This document shows positions 15,001 through 27,000 of a DNA stretch of 64,000 bases, in pieces. Made by a program: the position numbers and the translations under genes. The notes beneath the pieces are model-generated. The model did not search any database. It was not told where the DNA came from and saw only the letters and a list, made by a program, of their open reading frames with translations. The stretch lies in contig CAUJLY010000001.1 in the NCBI GenBank assembly GCA_963281155.1, forward strand, positions 1,178,001-1,242,000. Reading direction: 5' to 3'. Numbering within the stretch: the stretch's first letter is position 1; each line of letters begins with the position of its first letter. Origin of the DNA: Rhabditophanes sp. KR3021. Lineage: Eukaryota > Nematoda > Chromadorea > Rhabditida > Alloionematidae.

Positions 15001-18000
15001 ATGCTAATACAGGAAGGTGGCAAAAGTGCGGTGATGCTCCGGATACTAAGTTTATGGTTGAAGGTCTCGCTAAAGGTCATGAATATAAGTTTAGGGTCAA
15101 GGCCTGCTCGAAGTATGGTGACTCAGATCCTTTGGAATCCTCAAAACCTATCGGTAAGTTCAATATTGAGTTTAAAGATAATAGACTAAAAATGGAAAAA
15201 ACAACATTGTTTTATAAATTAATCATTTTTAGTGGCTAAGAACGCCTTTGAAGCTGCTGACAGACCTGGGACTCCATTGATCACTGATTGGGACAAAGAT
15301 TTCGCTGAAATCCAGTGGGTCCCCCTACAGACGACGGTGGCGCCAAAATCGAAGAATACTTGGTAGAAAAGAGAACCGCCGGTGGGGATTGGCAAGACGC
15401 TGGAACTGTAAACGGCGACACCACTACAGCCAAGATCGATGGCTTGACCCCAGGCAAAACCTATGCTTTCAGAGTTTCCGCCAAGAACAAAGCAGGCGAA
15501 TCCCTACCCTCAAATCCTTCAAGAGATTTGCTAGCCAAATCCCGGCGTTTGCCTCCAAAAATTGACAGAACCATGTTAAACGACATCCGTGTCAAGAAGG
15601 GTCAAACCATTGACTTTGACGTTAACGTGGAAGGTGCACCTAATCCTAAGATTACTTGGATCTTATCCGGAGTTCCACTCAATAATTCAGCCAAATACAA
15701 GATTGATGATTCTCAAGATAATAAGACGAAATTAAAGATTAAAGATAGTGAACGTGAAGATGGCGGGAGGTATGTACACAATTAAAATAACTTAGTATAA
15801 ATATTTTCACATGTTGAAATTAATTTTTGAGTTACTAGCACACTAGAAGTGGTTAATACCGAATTCGCACAAAATAAATTTTAGCTATTGCAAAGCGTAT
15901 ATGAAATATACTCTTTTTGATATACTTCACAAATTACAAAAACATACGTATAATCAAAGTTTCTAGCATATATATAGATTTATCTATTAATACCATATAC
16001 CTTTCAATCAAAAGCCTATAAATTTGTAATTGATGCAGACTTAAAACTCCATCGTCAAATTAACCCAAATTATGACACGCTTTATTATTTATTTAATCTC
16101 TTTTTTATTGGCTTTTTGAATTTTACAAAAGTTAATTATTTGCTTAGAATATAAACCAAAATCAACTAGATTAATTTTTGTGGATAACTTTTTAAAAGAC
16201 AAGCTTAGATCCATTTATATAGAATTCAACGAAATGTGCTGGAATGAAATTAATAAAACATATTTTGACTGAAAGTGGCACTAATTTACACATTCTTAAA
16301 TTTTCAGGTACATCCTCACAGCTGTAAATGAATTTGGAAAAGATGAGGCTGAGGTCAATGTGATTGTCTTGGATGTCCCTCTTCCACCTAAAGGACCATT
16401 GAATCCGAGTAATATTACTAAGGATTCAGCCACTATTAACTGGCGGGAGCCTGAAGACACGGGCGGTAGTCCGATTACTCATTATGTAGTAGAGAAGCAG
16501 GAGGATAATGGGAGATGGGTTGAAGCTGGAGAGACGAGTGATACTTCAATGAAAGTACCTAAATTAGTTGAGGGAAGATCTTATAACATTCGTGTTAAGG
16601 CCGTCAATAAACAAGGGGAGTCTAAGTATTTGACTAGTTCTGAACCTTTTGTGGCTAAGAATCCATTTGACAAACCAGGCAAACCTCAAGATGTTGACAT
16701 CTCTGACTGGGATAAAGACAATATGACAGTTGAATGGAAAGCTCCTATTTCTGATGGAAATTCTCCCATTGAAACATATATTGTCGAGAAGAAAGATAGT
16801 TTAGGGCAATGGGTGGAATGTGCAACGGTGAAGGGAGATCAAACTAAGGCTGTTGTTGATAATTTGACACCCGGTGAAAATTATTGCTTCCGTGTAAAGG
16901 CTGTAAACAAAGGTGGTGTTGGTGAACCTTCAGATGCCTCAAGACAACAAATTGCAAAACCAAGAAAATTAGCTCCAAAGATTGATTTGTCGGGATTATT
17001 AGATCAGAGAATTAAAGCTGGCAAGGCAATAAATTTAAATGTTCACTATGAAGGTGAACCTGAACCTGTTGCTTCATGGACTGTCAATGGCAAGAGTTTT
17101 GAAGAAAAAGTTGTGGTTGATAGTAGAAACCATTCTAGTAAAGTAACCATCTTTTCTAGTGTCAGATCTGATTCAGGTAATTAATTGTTACTTTCTTTAC
17201 AAATATTATTTTAGGAAAATACGAAATCACAATTAAAAATGAGTATGGAACTCAATCAGGATCGTGTAACATAACTGTATTAGATATACCAGGACCACCA
17301 GGTGGCCCCTTGAAGGCTTCGAATATTAACAAAGAAGGTAGTAATTAAAATTATAAAACAACAATTTATAAAATTCACGTTGTAGGTTGTAAACTTGAAT
17401 GGTCACCACCAGTAGACAATGGAGGCACTGAAATCGTAGGCTACATCGTCGAAAAGATGGACACTTCAAGAGGAACTTGGCAAGAGGTTGGAGAATTTCC
17501 AGATTGCACTGCAACAGTTAAAGGGCTTACACGAGACAAATCATATCTCTTTAGGGTTAAGGCAGTTAATTTGCAAGGTGAATCTAAGCCACTTGAAGGG
17601 ACTGATGAAATGTAAGTTTATAAAAGTTTCTAAATTAATTATTGGCATTTTAGAGTTGCGCGTGACGAGTTTGAGGTGCCAGATGCTCCAGAAGCCCCTA
17701 AAGTAGTAGATTACGACAAAGATCGCATTGACATTGCGTGGGAAAAACCATTTGATGGTGGAAATCCAATCAAAGAATATGTTGTTGAAAGAAGAGAAAA
17801 GGGTTCATCACTTTGGGTTGAGGCTGGAAAAACTCAAGATACCAAATTTAGTGCCACCAACTTGAGACCAGGAGTTGAACACGAATTCCGTATTGTTGCG
17901 CTGAATGATGCAGGCTACTCAGATCCATCAGATCCCTCATTATCTCAAATTACAAAGGCCCGCTTCGTTAAGCCTCAAATCATTACACAACAACGTAAAT

Positions 18001-21000
18001 TTAAGGTTAAGGCTGGTTATTCATTGAACATGAATATTGAATTTATTGGTTCTCCAGATCCTACTGTTGAGTGGAAGTTTAAAGAAATTCTTGATTTATC
18101 TACTGATTTACTGGTTGACTCAAAGCAAGGTGAAACTTCTATTTTCTACCCATGCTGCAAGAGAGCCGATTCAGGAAATTACACTCTTAAAATTGCTAAT
18201 GAATTAGGGAAAGATGAAGGAGTGTTTGAGTTGTTGGTTCTAGACAAGCCATCGCCTCCAGAAGGACCATTGGTCGTGAGTGAGGTTGGAAAGAATGGGT
18301 GTGTTGTTAGTTTCAAGCGTCCCGTTGATGACGGCGGTTCAGAAATTACACATTATGTGGTCGAAAGAAGAGACATCAAGAATCAGTCATGGGTACCTGT
18401 CAATGACTTTGTCACTGGAACGTCCTGTACTGTGCCTAAATTACACGAAGATCATGAATATGAATTCAGAGTTATGGCAATCAACTCACAAGGCGCTTCA
18501 TTGCCTCTAAATACCGACGGACCAACCTTGATGAAAGATCCTTTCGGAGTTCCTGACGCTCCTGGAAAACCAAAGATAGTCGATTCAGATTACGATCACA
18601 TCGAAATTGCTTGGACTCCAAGTAGTGATGGAGGTTCGCCAATTACTGGATACGATGTCGAAAGAAAAACCGCTACTGGAAGATGGGTCAAGGTGAATAA
18701 CCAACCTGTCAAAGACACTAAATTTGTCGACTCAAATGTATTGAAAGACCATGCTTATGAATACAGAATTGTGAGCCATAACAAAGTCGGACCCTCGAAA
18801 CCTTCTCAAGCATCAGATATAGCTTTTGCCAAACCACTAAAATTGGCTCCAGCCTTCGAATTAGATGTAGATGGGAAGGAAGTTAGAGTTCACGCCGGCC
18901 AACCTATCAACTTTTATGTCCCTTACAAGGGAGTTCCGGAACCCAAAGTGTCATGGAGTAGAGAAGGCACTTCAGTAATTGAAGTTGAGTCTGATGGCTT
19001 CAAAACTACTTTCCATAAGGATAAGTCAAAGAGAAGTGACACAGGAGTTTATCAAATTAAACTGGAAAATGAATTTGGAAGTGCAACGGCTAAGGTCTTG
19101 ATTTCGGTTGTTGATAGACCTGGGCCACCAGAACCGCCAATTGATTTGATTAAGGTCACTAAGAAGTTGATTCATTTTGGTAAGTCCAATCAAAATTAAT
19201 ATAAAGTGTTCTTTTAACAAATCAACATGAAGCTAATGTTCCTTTAGCAAATCAACATGAAGATAATGTTTTTTAACAACAACATAAAGACAATGTTCTT
19301 TTAAAAGCCGTTTGATTAATGTTACATATACTTTTTAGCTTGGCAAGAACCTAAAGACAACGGGGGTTCTCCAATTATAGGTTACAACATTGAGTACCAA
19401 GAAATCGGTTCCAGTTACTGGACTAAATGCTCAGATTCAGTTATTCTCAACAACTACCAACTAAGAAATACTGATGCCGATCAAAAGTATAGATTTAGAG
19501 TCTATGCCTTGAATGTTGTTGGATCGTCGGACCCTTATACCACAGATGCTATCACTGCGAAAGACCCCTTCAGCGTCCCCTCACCTCCCTCGACACCCGA
19601 AGTCAGCGGAATCACAAAATCTAGTGTCAAATTAGAGTGGAATGAACCCAAAGACGATGGTGGCAGTCCGGTCCTCGGATACGTAGTCGAAAGGTTCGAG
19701 AAGAAAGGCGGTGGCGACTGGGCTCCTTGTAGAAATGTGAAATACGACGGCACCTCCGCAATCGTCACCAACTTATTCGAAGGTGAACAGTATCAATTCA
19801 GAGTACGTTGTTATAACATTGCCGGCCAATCGAATCCCTCTAATAGTAAGTTTATTGTAATCAAAGATAACTACTGGCGGTTTGGAGATTTATTTATATT
19901 TAAATATAAAGTGAATTAAGAAACAACGATATTGAGCATCAGAATAGTGTAACCATATTATTTGAAAGTGAGATATTGAGTATTGTTTGGAAACTAAGAC
20001 ACTAATTTACGGAATTTAAGAGTTATATAGTAGGAAACGTGTGATATTGTTTCGAACATTATATTTAGTACAATTAAAGTGAATTTACTTAACGAATTTT
20101 CAGCTGAAGTGTTAGCTCCCTGCGAATGAGCTTTTGGAGAAACTTAAATATTAGCATCTGTATTGTGTTTAATATCCTTTTTCGTTTAGGTTGCCAGCCA
20201 ATTGTTTGTGAGGATCAGTCCAATGTTCCTTCATCCCCTGAGCAAGTTCGTGTGCTGAAAACAAATAGTGACTCGGCGACACTCACTTGGATGAGACCTT
20301 GTCATGATGGTGGATCACCTATTGAAGGATATATAATAGAAAAGAAAAAGGCTGGTTCAGACGAGTGGGAGAAAGTCAATTCTAAGTTGATTAAAGGAAC
20401 GACTTTTGACGTTACCGGCTTACCAACTAATTCAGAATATCAATTCAGAGTCGTTGCGGTAAACAAAAAGGGAAAATCCCTCCCCTCATCCCTCACCGAC
20501 ATAACCAAGATCCAAAACGCCGCCGGAAAGCCCTACTTCGACTTGACTGGCCTCAAAGACATAGTCGTCAAAGCAGGCGAAACCATCACCTTCTCAATCC
20601 CCTTGCACAACGCAAATCCCAAACCGACTTGTGATGTCTTCAATGGAACTGCTATGATCATGGAAGACGATAGAACTAGTGTAATTGTAAAGAATGATAG
20701 AATCACCTTTACAACCCTTAACTCAAATATACACGATGCCGGTGCTTACAAATGCGTTCTGCAGAATAGATTTGGAAAGGATTTCGCTAAATTGAATGTC
20801 AAAGTATTGGATGCTCCTGGCAAACCTACTGGACCAATTCATGCGACGGAAGTTACCGGAGATGCTATTACTTTGAGTTGGCTCAAACCTAAATTTGACG
20901 GTGGTGCAGGTATCACTAATTATGTGGTCGAAAAGAAAGATCCTTACACCGGTGAATGGGTAAAGATAGGAACTCCAATGGGAACTACTTTCAGAGCTAG

Positions 21001-24000
21001 AAATCTGGAGGCTGGTGTCCCAGTAGAAATAAGAGTTTCAGCTGAAAATGAATATGGAGTTAGTGAGCCTTTGTTTGGCAATGAGCCATTTGGTAAGTCA
21101 GATATTTTAGATGTTAACTGATATCTATTTTGCACCTTCTAATTCAAAACATGTACAGTTAATGTGTACTTAAAGAGACTTTAGAAAGAAACATTTAAAG
21201 ACGTATTTATTTAATATTTTATTTTTAGTACCAAAGAATGCTTTTGAAGTGCCAGACGCTCCCGGAACCCCAATCAAAATGGCTTCCTCCGAAGAAGCAA
21301 TCTCCCTCCAATGGTCCAAACCCAACGACAACGGCGCCCCCATCACTGGCTACATCCTCGAAAAAGAGAATCCGGAACCAATTCACCCTGGTCCAAAGTA
21401 ACCTTCTCCAACATCCTCGACACTCGTTACAAAGTCACTGGCCTTACTCCCCAACGGTCTTTCGAGTTTCGTGTTTGCGCTGTCAATATAGCTGGTGCTG
21501 GTGATTTCTCAAAGCCATCCGAACCAATCCTTGCTGCTATCTCTGCCTGTAAACCAAGAGTAAATCTAGGTGCATTAGGCCACGATATAACAGTCCTAGC
21601 AGGTGAAGAAGCAAAAATGCTAATCCCATTCGCTGCTTCTCCCAGACCTGAAATCACTTGGTCAAAAGGATCACAACAACTAGGCGAATCTTCCCCTGAT
21701 TATTCAATTGAATCTAGTGATTATTTGACTGAATTGAAGTATAAAAAGGTTAAGAGAAGTGATGGTGGCAATTATCATATTAGATTAGAGAATGATATGG
21801 GCTCGGAAGAAGTTGAGATTAGGCTGAAGGTTGTGGATAGACCTTCGGCGCCAGAGGGCCCACTTGAGGTTGATGATCTTTCTCCAGAAACTTGTACATT
21901 GAGTAAGTTTTTAAATTAATTTATGGGATATAAATCATATCTTTTAATGGATTGTTTGATCATTTATTATTTTGACCTTTTTAGATTGGAAAGCCCCGAA
22001 GGACGATGGTGGCTCGCCCATAACCAATTACATTATTGAAAAATGCCACGTCGGAAGAAGCGGCCAAGAAACATGGACCAAAGTTTCTTCATTCACAAGA
22101 AACCCGAACATCACCGTCACTGGTCTTGATGAAAATGAAAAGTATAATTTCAGAATATTCGCGGAAAATCAATACGGCTTATCAGAACCTCTAGTCCTAG
22201 CTTCACCTATCACAGCTAAATACCAATTTAGTGTACCTTCACAGCCGGACGCTCCAAGTTGCGTAGATTGCGACAGTAATTGGGCGTTGGTCGAATGGTC
22301 GCCTCCTTCGGATACAGGCGGTGCAAAGATATTAGGGTATCGTTTAGAGTACAGGGAGTTGAGTAGCTATAAGTGGATAACGGCAACGTCTTCCTTAATA
22401 GATGGTCACCAATTTAAGTGCTCAAATCTGAGAGGTAAGTCGAAATTACAAATTAAACTTTTACTGTTAAAACAGTTTGTTTCTAATTGCGAGGAAAATA
22501 ATGTGACGTATAACTTTTTGGTCTTGAATAGTTAACAATAACGGCTTCTTTATTAAACAATGGCTATTGCGTCTGCTATTGAGTTTGTATCCTTTCGTAG
22601 CTTCTAGTTCGCATCATTCAAACAGTCAAATTGTACATCTTAACATTTCAGATTGCGGAGAGTATGAATTCAGAGTCACAGCCAAGAATTCAGCTGGTTG
22701 GTCCAAAGCATCACCACCTTCCGAGAGAATAAAGTTAATGAAGAAAAACAGAGTTCCAGATCCACCTATCCAATTGCACGCCAATTCAATCGGCAAAAAT
22801 TGGGTTACTCTGACATGGCTCGCTCCGATCGACACCGGCGGCTCTAAGTTAACTTATTCGGTTGAAAGGAGGGAAGTGGGGCAACCTCTTTGGGTCCCCT
22901 CAAACAGTTACGACATCACTTCCACTGAATACACAGTCGATAAATTATCCGAATTTAAAGAGTATGAATTTAGAGTGTCTGCACACAATAAATGTGGAAA
23001 GTCTCTCCCTTCTTTGCCTTCTGGACCTATTATGATCCAAGAGATGGCTGGAAATAGACCTGAAATAGTAGTTAAACCTGTTGACACAGCTGTTCCTTAC
23101 AACAAAAGAGTCGTTTTGACTTGTGAAGCTGTCGGCCGCCCAATGCCAACAGCAAGGTGGCTTAAAAATGGGCGTGAAATTCCAGATGGCGCAAGGTACA
23201 GAATGGAAGACGTTGATGGTTCATTCAAGTTAATCATCAAAGAAGCTTGGGATCTAGACGAAGGCGAATATACTTGTGAATGCAGTAATTTATTCGGCTC
23301 CGCCTCAGCTTCAGCCTACTTAACTATTCAAGCGCCTCCCGTCATTGAGACTGAAGTTCATAATGCCATACATCCATTCGGGGATATGGTTAGAATCAAG
23401 ATTTACTTCTCTGGCTCAGCTCCATTCAAACATACTCTTTATTTGAACAAGGATGAAGTTGATCCCTCTTCAACTGCCATAAGAATGGTTGATTTTGATG
23501 ATCACATTTTGCTGACTATTGAGAATTTAACTACATCAGAAGCTGGCAGATATGAATACAATATTTCAAATGCGTCAGGTGAAGCTAAAATCGGATTTTG
23601 GATCAACGTCACAGGACTTGCATCTGCTCCACGAGACATGATTATTTCTAACATAAATCAGCATGGATGCATGTTGCAGTGGAGGACCCCCATTGACAAC
23701 GGCGGATCAAGAATCCTAGGGTACGCCATTGAGAAGAAAGACATTGAAAAGGATGAATGGATTTCAGTGGCTTCGCAAGTTAAAGATTTATACTATATTG
23801 TGTCTTCTTTCTTCCCTGATCATACTTATGACATTAGGATTATGGCTGTCAATGAAAATGGACAAGGAGCTCCTTTGCTTTCGACTGAACCTGTGTAAGT
23901 TTTATTTAATGCATGAGCTATAACGGTTCAAACAATTATTTACTTAAAAACAAACAAGTTTGAAAAAAAGTTACGACAAAAGTTACAATCTCTCCCTTTT

Positions 24001-27000
24001 TTAGGTTAGCAGCACTTCAATTCGGCGTACCATGTCCCCCCGACCTATTAGAAATTAGTAATGTGGGTGGTGATTTCGTTACCCTCAAGTGGAATCTCCC
24101 CAAATTCGACAATCAAGGCAAGATCAGAGGTTATTTAATAGAGAAAAAAGAAAGTGATTCAGAATTTTGGGTCAAACTAAATGCATCTCCTCTTCAAATC
24201 TACAACATCGACGTCGGTGCCCTATGCGAAGGTCGAAAATACGATTTCAAAGTAAGGGCAGTTAATGATGCTGGTCCATCTGAGCCTATCGAGCTATTGG
24301 ATTACTTATTTGTTCCTAGTAGTCAGGGTGAATCTCCTGTTATCGTCAGGGGTTTGGATGCTACTAGTGCTTGTCAAGGTCATTCGGCTACATTCGAATG
24401 TGAGATTGAGTCAAATCCTCAGGCAGACATTAAATGGTTTAAAGGTATGTTTAAAAACATTATTCCAAAATATTCAGAAATTTATTGAGTCGCAAAGTAC
24501 AAACATATACACGTTTCATAGACTATGTTCTGAAAAGTTGCATTTTTAAAAATCAGTTTGACTATCTCTAAATTAGTTTGAGAATTCATATTTAAAATCA
24601 AATCAATGGACATTTGAACAGGGTCGGTGCTTGTAACTTGGCCACGAAGAACGTTAATTAGGATTGCTTCTACGTTTTTGTCAGATTTTGCATTCTTTTT
24701 GCCCTCATATTCTCCTATTATCATGCTCACTGTCCTTCACTTTTCCTAAAGTAAATAATATATATTAATTTGAATGCTAATTTACCACCAACAAATTCCT
24801 TTTTACATCTAGTTAACGGCAAACTCCGATCATTTGGACGTGTCACCTTCCTTTTACATCCGATACTTGGTGACTTTGAGAAATTGGATATCATAACTCT
24901 CTCTCATTTTCTTCTTTACTCTCCTCCGTCTTTAGAATAAGTAATTCCAATTTGAGGAAATGTTGATCAACTAAAAATAGTAAGAATGATTAATACACCT
25001 GAAATACGATCCTAAATACATGCCACGTTAATAGCTTGGAGCTAATATTCAAATTATATTTAAATATCATGACATATAAATAATAATTCTGCGGTAACAT
25101 TTAATTTTTAAAGCACACATTTACTTATTTACACAAAATTTATAAAAATATTTTTACTTTACAAAAATAATAAAATTATTTTGTCAAGGTTCGAAGGAAT
25201 TAGTAGATACTTCCAAATTTACTATCTTCGACAAAGGAACTATTCAGACTTTGGTAATAAATAACGCTAATTTGGACGACCAAGATGAGTATTGGTGCAG
25301 AGCTAGTAATAAATTTGGCTTCAAAACGACACGAGCTTCGTTATGGATCAAATCTAAGCCACGAGTCTTTATTCACCCTACTTTTATCACAGGAATTGAG
25401 GCTGTCAAGGATTCTCCTTTAACTATCGATGTTCCATACAGAGCTAATCCCAAAGCTACTTGCACATGGTTTAAAGATGGTGAGAAGATCGAAGAGGGCA
25501 ATTCAAATTACGAGATGTCGATGGATGACAAATCTTGTTATTTAAAGATCAAAAAAGCCAAGAGAGAAGATAATTCGGATGGGCTTTTAAGGACTGGTTT
25601 CCGTATTTTACTGCATAATGAAATTGGATCCGCCGAAGGTATTGTTAAGGTTGTTGTTGCCGATGTTCCGGAACCTCCTAGATTCCCAGTGATCGAGAAT
25701 ACTTTGGATGAAGCAATCGTTTTGAGTTGGAAGCCACCACGTTTAGAGGGTTCCCCTGTCTTGAATTACATAGTTGAAAAAAGAGTTGACGGCGGCAGTT
25801 GGGTTGAATGTGCGAAGACAAGATATTGTTGTGGCACAATCGAACATCTGAAACCAGGCACAACAGTTGAATTCAGAATTGTGGCTGAAAACAAGTATGG
25901 TAAATCTGAACCATGTGAATGTACTGCTCCACTCGAAATGGCTAAAAACAAAAGAAGAAACAAAGGAAGTTACGATGTAGATGATGCTGGTAGAATAATT
26001 CGCGGCAAAGGAACAGCCTCAGCTAATTATGATTCGTATGTTATTGATGTATGGAAACAATATTACCCCCAACCAGTTGAAATCAAATACGATTCTATTT
26101 ATGATAAATATGAGATCTTGGAAGAAATCGGAGTAGGTGCTTTCGGAGTTGTGCATAGATGCGTTGAGAAAGCTACTGGAAATACGTTTGCAGCTAAATT
26201 TGTGAACACTAATACTCCACAGGACAAAGAAACTGTTAGAAAAGAAATCGGAACTATGTCTGATTTGAGACATCCTTCTCTTATAAACTTGCATGACGCG
26301 TATGAAGATGACACCCAAATGGCAATGATTTATGAATTCATGTCTGGTGGTGAGTTGTTTGAAAAAGTATCAGATGACAAGAATAAAATGTCCGAAGACG
26401 AAGCTATGGCATATATAAAACAAATTTGTACTGGCCTTAGACATATGCATGAAAAGAACTATGTTCATTTAGACATTAAGCCGGAGAATATAATGTTTAC
26501 AACGAGAAAATCTGAAGAATTGAAGATAATTGATTTTGGACTTGCCACTAAATTGGATCCTAAGAATCCTGTTAAGGTTACCACCGGAACAGCTGAATTC
26601 GCAGCTCCTGAAATTGCTTCTGGTGACACAGTTGGTTATTTTAGTGACATGTGGTCGGTAGGAGTGTTGTCTTATATCTTGCTGAGTGGTTTATCTCCAT
26701 TTGGTGGTGATAGTGATGAAGAAACTTTGAAGAATGTTAAGAATTGTGATTGGCATATTGACGACTCTTCATTTGAAGGAATATCAGATGAAGCTAAGGA
26801 CTTCATCAAAAAGTTATTGATTTCAGATGTGAATGATCGTATGAATGTACATCAAGCTTTGGAACATCCATGGTTTGGAAATGCAACTGATGGAACGTCT
26901 AAACAAATTCCATCTTCGAAATACTATGGAGTTAGAGACAAAGTGCGAGAAAGATATGATGCCTGGGGTGATCCAAATCCACCACTTGGACGTGTCGCCA

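Larger units (their letters stand above)
8521..25920 (+). other. unc-22: Twitchin FN3/Ig super-repeat region (31 FN3 domains)
   Basis: FN3 domains show the usual W.PP.DDGG...Y.VE and EFRV.A.N motifs, and Ig domains alternate with pairs of them. There are ten FN3-FN3-Ig modules, then FN3x3-Ig, FN3x2-Ig, FN3x3-Ig-Ig, FN3x2-Ig-Ig and a single FN3 before the kinase. The total of 31 FN3 equals the number known for C. elegans twitchin. These repeats form the elastic, myosin-associated rod of the protein. Two single-base homopolymer losses (15321-15325 and 21361-21365) break the raw frame. Confidence 0.93.

Noticed and set aside
20101..20140. Possible small twitchin exon after a CAG acceptor at 20103
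   Set aside because: It reads only a few codons before TGA and has no donor; the acceptor at 20189 restores the FN3 linker in phase.
24815..24944. Plus-strand open stretch VNGKLRSFGRVTF...SPPSLE after a CTAG acceptor in the twitchin intron
   Set aside because: It overlaps exon 1 of the antisense nested gene model, ends in a stop and would truncate twitchin; the minus-strand reading is better supported.
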